From positions 82,747 to 146,746 of the forward strand of contig CAJNOL010000399.1 in the NCBI GenBank assembly GCA_905250125.1: DNA of 64,000 bases. Direction: 5' to 3'. The DNA is from Rotaria sordida. Its lineage: Eukaryota; Rotifera; Eurotatoria; Philodinida; Philodinidae. The notes under the pieces were generated by a model. The model searched no databases and had not been told where the DNA came from. It saw nothing but the letters and a program-made list of their open reading frames with translations. Numbering within the stretch: position 1 is the stretch's first letter; the number at the start of each line of letters is the position of its first letter. The position numbers and the translations under genes were made by a program. Of this stretch, positions 24,301 to 46,345 are shown one piece after another.

Positions 24301-26139
24301 AATGTATATTTAGATCAACGGATTTGGTAAATTTTGAAGATGTTGTTGCAGTAGCTGAACAATTTATGCCAAGTATGACTAGTATAAGATTATTTTTGTT
24401 TTACAATTTACAGTTTAGAAATGTGAATAATTTAAACTTTGTTTAGAAAAAGTTATCAACATAGAAAAGAAGAATTTATTAGGAAACTAATTGATGCTAG
24501 ACTGACGAGAGAAGGTCACTAACTGGTTAATCGTTTTTTTAGCCAAAGTCTAACGGATTATTGGTAATCAACCATGTTGATTTCAAATATCAACATGATT
24601 TTTATCAGCCAGACTTTGAAAGATCCGGTTTTCTCGAAAACCAGGTTTCTATTGCGAAAAAAATTTTTTTTTTGATTCATTTAGATTTTAGAATACCTCG
24701 AGTTAAGTTAAAAAAACTTGCTTTTTTTTTAAAAAAACTTAATCAACTGCAGAGAGAGTCAGAGAAGTAAAAAGTTTCTAGTGCTTAAAATACCATAGGT
24801 TCTTTACACTAGTAGATGTCACTATGTTGGATACATTTTATAATTGCGCACTTCGTTATGTTCTGTTATTATTATTAGACATCTATAACACACTCTATAG
24901 CTCGTCGAAGAACTCCGAATTCTGATCTTTTGAGGGCCAATGATGAAAGGACTTTATCTTACGCAAAGTTTTCTTTAGGTTAAAAAGGGTATAGATAAGA
25001 ACGAGGTCTCTATTGCATCCACTCTCACATTCTTTTTAAGTAAAAGATGAATTGGAATCTAAGTTTATTTTGGCATTAGTGAAATCCGACAGACAGTTTA
25101 CAATATTGACAGGATTTATGATCACTAGAGTTTCGTACGAAGTGATATAATAAGAAAATAATGACTACTAAAACAAATGCAAAATAGTTTCGTCCCTGAT
25201 AATCGTAAATTGATTTTATTAGGAGAACAAAAGAACAAGTTATAATAATACGGTTTAAAATAAATCAAAAGTTAAAAGGAAAATCTGAAAATGAATCATG
25301 TAACATCTGAAATAAAGTTAGTAATAAAACACAGACATCCTACAAACTAGACGAATCAGAAAAAAATCTTTGATGAAAAAATTTTTTCACATTAGAAAAC
25401 TGGATCTTTGATGATCTGACGACAAAAATCATGTTAATATTCTGAATTAGCATGGTCAATTATCTATAGTTCAATAGATTGCAGTTAAAAAGTGATTGAA
25501 CAATTGGTGATCTTCTCTCCTGAGTAGATATGGACGAGATGGTGCTGGGACTAACATTTTTTCATTGAGAGCGATATCTTTTATGGTTGTATAAAAACAT
25601 GCAGGGTAGACCACATATTAATGAATTAAAAAAAGTGTTGAATCTCCAGATGGCATGCAAGATATCTTGAGTTCATTGACACTACCCACACCCATATATT
25701 ACTCAGCACGAAATCAGGATCAAAAATTTTTCTCATTGGGACTGGAACGAAAAACGATCGATTCTGCTTATCACTACTCGCGAGTTCAGTTGAGAAAATC
25801 GAGAATCTATTTCTTTCCTTTGATGACTAAATTTAAATATAGGAAAATTAAAACTAAAAGATATTGAGAAAATTTTAATTTGTATTTTTAGATGTGATCA
25901 AACTTATTTTTGGTAAATCAAATATACAGAATGGTTTACAAATTCTTTTACAACATTTTCAAGATCCATTACTGAACAAACAAGTAAATAGATTGATATT
26001 TTTTAAAGATATTTTATTTGCATGATATATCTATTAGTTATTTTATATGATTCTGGATGAAATTCTTTTTCAACTTTTTCCTGAATTACAATCACATTCC
26101 GATGCATCAAGAGGCAATACAATAACAGAAACAGAATGA
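18303..26139 (+). CDS. SNX14: Sorting nexin 13/14-type protein (TM-PXA-RGS-PX-nexin C)
   Basis: Twenty-three exons join in frame to 969 residues, close to vertebrate SNX14. Starts/ends: 18303-18400, 18469-18534, 18596-18668, 18718-18749, 18801-18879, 18945-18988, 19047-19134, 20735-21729, 21816-21866, 22005-22069, 22825-22892, 22956-23088, 23145-23181, 23245-23398, 23463-23603, 23653-23763, 23827-23953, 24004-24171, 24223-24256, 24314-24397, 24447-24514, 25892-25983, 26038-26139. Two N-terminal membrane helices are followed by a PXA domain (VDINAFTVERLLPLIFQTCD), an RGS-like region (about 310-450), a PX domain with RRYQDFYLLEQKL (about 560-690) and a nexin C domain (DEILFQLFPEL). The family tethers ER to late endosomes or lipid droplets. 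Introns 7 and 21 host transposons. The donors of exons 20 (gttttac) and 21 (gtcact) are weak, and exon 21's lies in a transposon end. Confidence 0.85.
19580..20268. mobile_element. Mariner-like MITE, family R1 (copy b), in SNX14 intron 7
   Basis: About 690 bp flanked by TA. The left end (aagaatgttcaaaaagtttc) and the inverted right end (gaccatcatt) carry about 55-bp TIRs sharing gatgatatctatgaca with copy a at 10579-11260. The interior is also alignable with copy a (taaatcttgtcgaa, ttttgcataaatatcaataat). On the minus strand a short frame (DIIRQDLNKQKDVKQRF) is interrupted by stops. Confidence 0.85.
24507..25520. mobile_element. Inverted-repeat element, family R2 (copy b), in SNX14 intron 21
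   Basis: About 1.0 kb. The left arm starts gagagaaggtcac and the right arm ends gtgatcttctctc, imperfect inverted repeats of roughly 170 bp that also share aaccatgttgatttc/gaattagcatggtc and aaaagatccggttttct/agaaaactggatcttt. The first eight bases coincide with the last eight bases of SNX14 exon 21. No transposase frame is visible. Confidence 0.65.
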
Positions 26140-26392
26140 TTTTTTTCTTTTAAACACAGATATTTATTGAGAATAAACAAACATTTTAGTTTCTTTTTAC
26201 TTTTTTTTTCCCCCTTTTCACTTCTTCTTTGCTTTTGTGACAAATAATTACCGGTTATTTTATTTTCTTTATTGTATATAATTATTTCAATAATCTCACC
26301 AGTGTTTGCTGTTGTTTTCTTTTTCTTTGGGTTTTGTTTTGTTCTCTATAAAACACTTCTAAAGACTAAAAACCACATTTCGCCTGTTATTC
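26140..26392. other. Spacer between SNX14 and the first GH31 relic
   Basis: T-rich 3' flank. No gene is seen. Confidence 0.5.
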
Positions 26393-29055
26393 TAGATAAG
26401 TGTTGTATTCAATCGAATGGCACACTTATCATTTTTGATAAGTATTGTAGTGTTGTATTTTGTTACTTAAACATAAGCAGAACAATGTGATCAAAGTTCG
26501 GATAATTGTTATTCAGAAGATAGTCCAACAGTAAATAAATGTGAGATACAAAAAAATTGTTGTTGATGGTTATCTATTTAACAATTCAATTTGAATGGTT
26601 TTTGTAATGTGAATGTTCCATATTGTTATTATTCATCAGATTTTTCAATCTATTACATAATAGATTTTAATTAACGAATTCGAATTTTTAAATTACAAAC
26701 AACATATATACTACATGATATTCTTGATTTAACAGTTAATCTTATCTATGAAACTGAACAAGGATATCATATTTGAATGTATGATTTAGTTAATAAACGA
26801 TATAAAGTCTCACTTCAAATACGTGCATTGGAAAAGAAAAGCTAATATAATTGATTATGAGATTGTGGTGAAATCCAAACTTATTTGCAATACTTGTTAA
26901 TCGAATATCAACAGATATTACATAGTGAGTTCGAATAAAAAATATTAATAGGAGTAAATCTATACGAACACTATTTATAAAATCGAATAGAATCTTTAAT
27001 TGATCAATGAAAATTTTTTATACAAACATTGTCATTGTTTCTTGAGGGTATGAATTTAAAAAATTCGAGTTCCATAATATTAAAAGATGCTAATAAAATA
27101 AAAACGTTCGTTTCTTGTTCAATAATGTATAAAAGCCGCCATGACTATGTGACTATATTGTTCGACATGTATTCACAAGTTACTATCGACTATTTGTCTC
27201 GGATCACCAATCCGGTAGCATGCTGACGATGTTGTGACATACACCTGTTCTTATGATTAGTTAGTGTGTACAGAGAGCTCAAGCAATTGAGTGGAAGAAC
27301 TTTGCGTCAGGTCGGACTTTTCTCCAGAGCTACAGCTAGTATTAGTTGTAGGGAAGATATCGGGCTATTGAATCTTCTGTTAGGTAGCGACCGATACCGC
27401 AAGGTAACTGAAAGGCAAGGATACTTTTCCTTCTAATAATGTATAAAAAAAGTTACTGTAACCCGAAAGGTTAATAATATTGATCTTAATTTTATCAAGT
27501 TTTCATTTACGCGAATATAAGGAAAAAATTCTTTTGCATAACTTGATATATTATGTTTTTCGGAATTACTATCATCTCAATCTATATATTAGAAACCATT
27601 CCGATGATATCTTCATCAGAATTAAAGTGAAGAATCGAACTGTTATCTACTTTTTTCTATTATTATACATACAATTCTAAATCAATGAATGTTATTGATT
27701 TAAATAGCTGTGTTTTAATTTAAGTGAAACTGAGTATTTCTATTTCATGATAACAATTGACACTGAAAGCGAACATACAAAATACAATGAATCGATCGTA
27801 CTATTTTTGTTAAAATTGAAAGTTTATTGATAATATTATTATCAAAGAGAAAATAATATAAATTTGAATCTACTGAATCGAGCATGTTATTGTGTGCAGA
27901 AATGAGTGTTTTTGGCACTGATATATTTATTTCAATTGAATCTATTTATTGAATTATTTTGAAAACTGGAGTGATTTGATAATAAGATTATTGTAAAATG
28001 TAATTAGCACTTGTAGTACACAAATAAAAGCAAGAATGTTTATCGGATAGAATTCAAAGCATTTAGACGATCGACTTCTTTATGTATTATACATTCTACA
28101 CGCTATGTCTTCAAATGATTTCTTTCGATAATGTTTGCCAATGCATTAGTTTCAGAGAAATTTTTTACCCATATCCCTTTTTCAGATTGTTTAGAGAGTT
28201 TCAACAATTGCATTGCATGGAACATCATTTTGTATGCTCAAATTTCATTTTTTTTTCTTCCGTCTAGACTCGATTCAAAGGCATCATACATTATCTTTGC
28301 TGATCAATTCGACTATCAAGTCCATTACTATATGATTTTGTTGAACATGAACAAGCCTTGTTAATCAATGTTACACACAAATGAAAGAAATTTACATTTT
28401 GGGCACACGATATTTCTTCAACATCATATCACAATCTTTATAGTTAATACAGTATATTTTCTTTTAATTCAAATAGCAATATATTCAAGACTTGTTTCAG
28501 TGTTCATCTATTTCACTTGAATCTTGAATGAATCTCAAATAACCAAATACATGTACATGGACAATTTTTTCTTAATTCAAATGCAATGAATATTGACCTT
28601 CAACCATTATCTGCTCTAACTTATAAAACTATTGGTTACATAATTGATTTATATATTTTTACATGACTTACTGTGTGAAATATTATTGAACAATATTGGA
28701 ATATCATTAGTATAAGACGATAAGAAGTTATATCTACTCCATTATGTTAGCAATCTACGATGCTACCATATCGATCACTTGGATTTTACCTTAGCCGTTG
28801 TTATGGGGTATGATTGTATTGACAATTTATAAGCAATTATTCAAATAAGAATTCTGAAATGATAAAACAAAAGAAAAACGGATTTTACATATGATAATAA
28901 AAATTTTTATGATTTACCTGAACTTGTTTGTGGATTACAATCTAATGGAAAAACAATATGTGAATATTATTGATTCAGATGTTAGTTCGACTCAATCAAC
29001 TATCTTCTATTTTCCGTATGATGATGAAATTAAACGATTATATTTTTAATTGTTT
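26393..29055 (+). pseudogene. Decayed trefoil-GH31 alpha-glucosidase copy
   Basis: Colinear with exons 1-5 of the two GH31 genes downstream. Exon-1-like sequence (about 26393-26935) keeps CDQ and the trefoil cysteines but reads CC-stop-W where the paralogues have CCWR, plus further stops and frameshifts. Exon-2-like sequence is at about 28266-28400 (ATCTTTGCTGATCAATTC), exon 3 at about 28500-28700, exon 4 near 28755-28815 and exon 5 at about 28885-29055, missing its 5' half. Nothing matching exons 6-16 follows, so the catalytic aspartates are absent. The exon 1-2 interval hosts an R3 repeat (27060-27430). Upstream 'tagata...aagtattgtag' resembles the start region of the paralogues. Confidence 0.85.
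27060..27430 (-). repeat. Dispersed repeat R3 (copy a)
   Basis: On the minus strand this matches 56730-57300 in a PLD intron: shared blocks include ttgcttgagctctct, aggtgtatgtcacaac and gtgatccgagac. It is slightly GC-richer than its flanks. The type of element is unknown. Confidence 0.7.
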
Positions 29056-29235
29056 AACATGAATTAGTATTCAATTCGGAAGATAATATGATTATTAACA
29101 ATCGTTACTATGGAAGAGTTACATTTATCGATGATATTATGAATTTAGTTTCAAATGAGCTAGATAAAAATTCTAGCAAAAAGCAAAAAATATGATTGAT
29201 AACAATAAATACATGTTTGTATTCTTGTTTTTATT

Positions 29236-29283
29236 TCATTAGGAAATTTATAAATTAATAGAAAACAAATATCAACAATGGCT
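29236..29283 (+). pseudogene. Fragment of SNX14 exon 8
   Basis: Aligns with 21602-21650 in SNX14: ttcatt then aaatttat-aattaat and aaatatcaac. It translates approximately as IYKLIENKYQ against IYELIEEKYQ. Confidence 0.6.
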
Positions 29284-29586
29284 TTTAATATGTAATAGAT
29301 ACTTTAGCTCAGGTTTAGTCTTATTGTGCATAATAATCCTTATTCTAAGCATGTTTGTTATGAAAATTTGATTAATACGTAATACAAACGTCAATTTTAA
29401 CTCTGATAGTTAAAGAATCCATGAGAAAGTCGATAAGATACTCCAATAGACACAACGAGATCGTGTTATTCTAAAATTAATCAAAACTTGGACTTCTGTC
29501 GGTTCGTTGATACGACATGTTTATTAAACAGAAAGGAAAAATTTAGACTTTATTTTGATACTTCGAACAATACAGCTAAATTTAGC

Positions 29587-29847
29587 TGAGAAAGGAATGT
29601 TTTTCAACTGACCAATCGCTTTCTTACACAAAATCTACTAAATTAGTGATTATTGATTATGCTGATGCCGAATATGGTTATAAGAAATTCTCTTAGATCT
29701 TTACATGGTAGTTTTCTGGAAAACCAGCGTTTGAAAACTTAAGAGAATTCCACTTGATCATATTCGAAATCAGCATGGTCAATAACCTACAATTCACTAA
29801 CTTCGGGGTAAGATAGCAATTGATCTGTTGACAAACGTTCTCTCTTG
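29587..29847. mobile_element. Small foldback relic of family R2 (copy c)
   Basis: A compact palindromic element. The left arm (gagaaaggaatgtttttcaa; attatgctgatgccgaata) is mirrored by the right arm (atattcgaaatcagcatggt; acaaacgttctctct). It sits between two SNX14 fragments, the same relative position as copy b within SNX14. Confidence 0.6.
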
Positions 29848-29894
29848 AGATATTCCTGATGAATCTCTGGAATTTTACACTTCAATCTTTATAT

Positions 29895-29987
29895 ATCATT
29901 GAACTTATTGTTTCAAGAACAACATCTATAAACTGGCTTTTCAAGTAGTTTTATAATATTTTCACGATTCATTGCTACACAGAGAAG
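29895..29987 (+). pseudogene. Fragment of SNX14 exon 22
   Basis: About 93 bp alignable along its whole length with 25892-25983 (ttataatattttcacgattc versus ttacaacattttcaagatcc; gaacttatt versus aaacttatt). It no longer reads in frame. Confidence 0.65.
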
Positions 29988-30206
29988 TTTTGATTAATGA
30001 ATAGTACGTACAATTCTAATGAGAAGAATGAATTTTTTCTGACAATCATGTTTCGTTAGTTTTGATGATAAATAGTGATTGGTTATGTTAGTTTTTTCTC
30101 TCGTATATTATCATTTAAATAAATACGTTTATATTTCTTCTAGTAAAGAATAATTTTTAAAAAATGAATAATTTTTTTTTTCTAGATATCTATTAGATTC
30201 AATTAG

Positions 30207-35460
<5,254 letters not shown>

Positions 35461-36217
35461 TAATATGTGATAGAAACCAAAGTAAAAAAAAGCAATCATT
35501 CTTTGGATATTTTTATTATGTATGTGCTTTCATTTTATACTAATGCTTAAACTATGTCTTTCAAAATATGATTTAATCACTTTTTTTTTTCTTCGATTGA
35601 TTCTTCTTTATGGTACTTTTTTTAATATTTGCTTTTAAAAATTTGTACAAAACTTTCGAACATATTTTTGATCAAGTCATTATTTTTTTAGTATAATTAA
35701 TATCGAATGAATCTATTGATATAAACAATAAGAATGCAATAAATATTTGTTTTTAAATAATTAATGACCGAATAGTTTTTGTTTGAATTACAAAAAGAAA
35801 ACTATCTTAAGAGATATTGTCTTCTCAATAGAAGTTTTCAAATCAATGGATAATAATATCAAGATTGAGATAAAGCTTGTTGAAAAGGTTTTAATTTTTA
35901 TTGAAACATCAAGACAATAGGAATCTGATAACATAATTCTTAAAAATTAGTGTTTAGGTAAACTTATCGAATTAATATTGTAAAATTTATATAGGAAACC
36001 ATTGACAGTTATGAAATGAAGAATTTATCCTGAAAACATATTCTAGTGCTGATTGAATTTTTCTTTTTTTATTTCTAGCATAGACTTCTCATGCTCTTTC
36101 TTCTTCTGCGACAATCGAGTCAGTTTTCTATGTGAATCTATTTGAAAAATTTTTGTCAAAAGAAAAAAAATAGATAAATTTTATTTTTTATTGTAGATAT
36201 TCCTAATATTCGATAGA
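35461..36217. other. Spacer between GH31 paralogues A and B
   Basis: AT-rich, with AATAAA-type signals near 35738. A T-rich tract ending in TAG at 36195 lies just before the paralogue B start, mirroring the arrangement upstream of paralogue A. No SNX14 fragments were recognised here. Confidence 0.5.
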
Positions 36218-42089
<5,872 letters not shown>

Positions 42090-42269
42090 TAATGATGTAA
42101 GACAAAACGTATTTTTTTCTTCTTTTGTTTACTTTTTGATATCTTTCAAAACATGATTTTTTTCTTTAACTATTTTAATTTGTTTGTTTAGTTTTTGTTT
42201 TTTGTATTTTTTTTACAACACATTCAAACATATTATAATTTAAAAGATATCCATCATTAAAAGAAAATA

Positions 42270-42743
42270 TTAATACAATAAAAAATAAAAAATAAAAATA
42301 AAAGAAGAAATCCAATACGTTCGTTGTTTTCTATAATGAACAATAGCTGAATTACATCTATCGGAACCACATAAACAAAGTGAATCTGTCCGATGTTTTT
42401 TATGTTTATAACATGTTTCAGCTTTTTTTATATGATATTGAAATATTTTATGACAATCACGTCTAACATAACGTAATGCACTTGTTTTATTATCTCCTAT
42501 AATACTATCATTCTCACGTGTCCACATTTTTAAACAATAATCATCGCATAAACGCGTTGGAATTTGTACTTGAGAAAAATTTCTTGAATCTTCACATGCT
42601 TGAATTTCTCGTGAATCACATACAAAACATTCAACTTGTTTACGACATGATGCTGGATCAGCATAAATTAAAAATATTGAACGACGACGATTATTTGAAA
42701 GAATAAATAAAAGTAAAAATTCCACAATAATTGATATTTGCAT
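42270..42743 (-). CDS. Ly6/three-finger-fold, probably GPI-anchored protein
   Basis: A 157-residue frame. It has a hydrophobic N-terminus, a Cys pattern typical of Ly6/uPAR domains (Cys39-x2-Cys42, Cys50, Cys66, Cys70, Cys97, Cys111, and the closing LCLCGSDRCN with Cys123, Cys125, Cys130 followed by Asn), and a hydrophobic C-terminus (about 143-157) fitting a GPI signal. Animal members act as cell-surface modulators of channels or receptors; this one cannot be assigned to a subfamily. The arginine cluster after the first hydrophobic stretch (NNRRRS) is unusual inside a signal peptide, so the true N-terminus may be in another exon. It converges on the GH31-B gene, with only 180 bp between stops. 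Confidence 0.75.
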   Translation of the reverse strand: MQISIIVEFLLLFILSNNRRRSIFLIYADPASCRKQVECFVCDSREIQACEDSRNFSQVQIPTRLCDDYCLKMWTRENDSIIGDNKTSALRYVRRDCHKIFQYHIKKAETCYKHKKHRTDSLCLCGSDRCNSAIVHYRKQRTYWISSFIFIFYFLLY

Positions 42744-43411
42744 GATAAATTTGTTTTATATAGATATTAATCATAGTCACATAAATGATAATGGCTTGTT
42801 CATCTAAAATAAAATTAAAGATTAGTAATATATATATATATATATATAAGGATGATAATCGATCCTATCGTGATGAATGAAAAGCATGTTATGACAGGAA
42901 AAACAAATCATTTTTATCTTGTTTCCGGTGCACAGAACACATTTCTTGTACTGACATGCCTTTTCATTCATTATGAAATAACAAACAAAAGAAGAAAAAA
43001 AAAAAAGAGAAATATATTTTCACCTGTCAATGAACCGAAAAATAAAATTTCTATAAATATCGTTTATTTAATCTTTTTTTTTCTTCGTATTCATTCACGA
43101 CAACATAATATTTAATAATAAAAAAATGAATATAGAGAAGAAGAAAAAAAAGAATAAGGCACAAAAACTATTATTAGCACTCGTGTTCTTGTTTAATTGA
43201 TCGTTCGACACGATCAGAATTATAGTATACATATATAGTTTAAAGTTAGCGAGAAAAGAACTATAACGAACTACTAATGACAACAACATCAATGTGCGCA
43301 TGTCTAACACGAGAAGTAATAGTGAAGTATCCGTCAGAAAAAAAAAAGAATCGAGTTTTCTCAGCAAACGAACAGCTTTTGCATGACGCCATCAAATGGA
43401 GGCGAGTAAAT

Positions 43412-43560
43412 GAAGAAAAAGAAGAAGGAAAGAGAAAAGAGGAAGATGATGATAAAGAAGAAGAAGAAGAAGAAGAAGGCGAAGAAGTGGAGAAGACAAA
43501 GCATACAGAAGTTATTGGAGTAGAGAAAGGAATTCGGAAAGAAGAAAAAAAAAAAACGAG
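43412..43560. repeat. GAA-rich polypurine tract
   Basis: About 150 bp of almost pure A/G on the plus strand (gaagaagaag-type runs). It creates spurious Glu/Lys-rich and Phe-rich frames on the two strands. Confidence 0.9.
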
Positions 43561-45589
43561 AACGTACGAGTTGCGCGTCGAGCTCTAAGACTATGTGACA
43601 GCATCGCGGTAGTCGTAGTTTGTTTCCTTTTGAATGTATGTGCATGCATCACAGATATACAACCTAGTTCTGAGAGGAAAGAGGGATGAGATGGATTTGT
43701 TTCTATCCCTGGCGTCGCATTCGCAGCCTATTGATACTACTGTGTTCGGATTCGTTATTCGTGCATACGCATCAAATGCCATCATATGACAAGATGCGTG
43801 CTCAAGACAAACATAGAATAAGTAATATGTGACAATTTTCATAAAAAAAAAACTCTCATGCTGAGCTTTATAATGAAGTTGTCGGCACTCTAAATATCAT
43901 ATTTCTTCTAAACATAAAAAGAAAATATTCTGCATATTTACCATAGTTATTATTAATTGATAGATTGACTTTTTCTTTCTTATTACCACATAATAAAACC
44001 TAAGTGTTTTTTTTCTGATCTTTTCATCGCTTAAGGACAACATTTTATGTCAACAAAAGACTAAATTGAATTAGAATATAGTAATCTTCCTTTTAACTAA
44101 GTTTTCTTTGGTTAATTTTATGGATTCTTATCTGTCATAATTAATATTCCTTTTTCATTTTTTTTTCTATTAAAAACAAATAAAATTAACTGTGATTCTT
44201 TTCTTGTTTTTTTGTTTTTGAAATATTCATTTAGAAAATGAATATGAAGCATATTCTATGGTATCATTATCTTGTCGATGCCAGAATTTGAACCTTTTCC
44301 TTTTTAATCAACTAATTTTAACCACAGAACAAAAACAAATATATATTTAATACTGATAGACATGTACCTATCTTATTCAAACTTATACTAAACAGATAAT
44401 TGGGTCAAAAATCGTAAAGCTCTGTGTAATATAGCGCGTCTGTTCTCATTTCAGAGAGTGCATATGCGCTAATAATAATCGAGTAAAACAAAACAACAAG
44501 TTTTATGACAGCTGAGCAAATATTTCGCAGCTGTTATTCATTTCTTTTTTATTACATTATAAATGATATGTATCTTTTTTTCTGACATAATTTTAATATA
44601 TATATATATATATATATAGTCAATAATATAAATTTTTATGAAGTGAATACATAATAAAATAATTTTTCAACAATGTCAGATTTTTATCATTCAAAATAAT
44701 ATGATGATTATTATGTTGTGCTGTTTGCTTCATTTCCTGTGTATATAAATTTCAACATATACTCAATAATTGTTTGCTATAATTTGCTTATCAAATCATT
44801 GTTTGTTAATATTTTTCTTTTCATATTTTTGTTCTTGTTTTATTCTATCAATGCGATAATATTGTTAGAAATTTGCAGACAGAAGGCTATGTGTAGTTTC
44901 TAATGAAATTTTTTTTTTCCTATATTGATACTTTGTATTTAAGTTATATAATATATGAAAATAAATATAAATATTTGCATTTTATATTTAAGACATCTTT
45001 TTTGTTCTGAAAATCAGAGATTATTTTTAAATTAAAAAAATATTAATTATCTCAATTTATTATTAATACAATTGAGTCATGCATATCTATACACTTCGAT
45101 AAAGAATTTTAATTTTTTTGATAAGATCTAAAAAGAAATTATCTTGAATTAAAATAAGAATCAACCAATAAATATTCAGTAAAAGTGAACATATACATTG
45201 AAAAACATATTCAACTTTTAATAGATATCATATATGCAATCATATTTAATATGATTCAATATGAAAACAATGTAATAATGAACAAAACAAGATCTTACAA
45301 TGATTATTTTAACGTACTAGTTTGGTATTCTCCCTCAAACCTTATTTGATTGCGGCTTGAGATAAAAGCATTCGAGAAAGATCAACAAGAATATATGCTT
45401 GTTTTGGTATGTATTACAATTCAGTACTGATTCAGCTTGCAATACTTATGATATTTCTGTATCGTTGTCAAAGGACATAAATGATGGATTAGCTATTATT
45501 AAATCATTTCGTTCCATATAATGGCATAGAACTTCATAGATAACAGGACAAACATGGTATATTGATATATTTGATATAAACATTAAAAT

Positions 45590-46345
45590 GTTTTGTCAAA
45601 GAAAATAATAATGAGTAGATATTTAAATCGAGGTTATTACGACTTCTCATCCTTAGGTCCTATCAATCAAGATTAAAGGTCGTCTCCTACCCCCTGTATT
45701 ATAGATCTTAGCAATCGACACTAAATGCGTTGAATGACATTAATAATAAGACTTAGAAAGTTCTAGAATCTTCCTTGAGATTTAAATGACTGGAATATAT
45801 TTTTTTAATATTATAAATAATGTAGTTTCTGATTTCTGCGTAGATAAAGAATTCTATAATAGATATTAAGATTAATGTTTTGATTTTCTACAACTGTCAT
45901 ATGATTAACACAAAAGTATGAACTGATTAAATTCTAACTAACGAGAATAATCAATTACAGTCTTTCTGATTTCATCAAGATATATATAATAGACTGTTAA
46001 GATCTACTATAGATATAACGAATATATACAACAGACTTATTTGTCTATTAAATCAATGTGTAGATTAATAATACAAAAATTATGAAAAGAAAATAAATAC
46101 TCTATAAATAGCAATAAGACAAACAAAAAAAGAAAATAAAATTTCTCTAAGCAATATAGAAATACACAAGACAAAGTGCTTGTTGACAATCAATTATCAT
46201 TGGAAAAAGATCTATGCTCTTTTAGAGACTGTACACATTGCATAATCTGTATTAGTATAATAAAGCTAAATAAGACATCTGAGTTCCATATTTCAATCCC
46301 AAAAGGGACTATGCTAATAAGCTTTTGTTTATTTACTTTCATTCG
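45590..46345 (+). repeat. Dispersed repeat R4 (copy b)
   Basis: Patches match 34650-35145: 'ctgtattagtataata', 'gactatgctaataagctttt' and 'cagacttatttg', in the same order. Confidence 0.55.

Larger units (their letters stand above)
29056..30206. other. Spacer with SNX14 fragments and an R2 relic
   Basis: Contains two SNX14-derived pieces (29236-29283, 29895-29987) around a small R2 element. The final acceptor-like tract (tttttttctag, ending at 30185) precedes the GH31-A start. No intact gene. Confidence 0.6.

Noticed and set aside
43277..43645. Glu/Lys-rich and Phe-rich open frames on both strands
   Set aside because: They arise from the GAA-rich polypurine tract. No domain, splice context or start context supports a gene.
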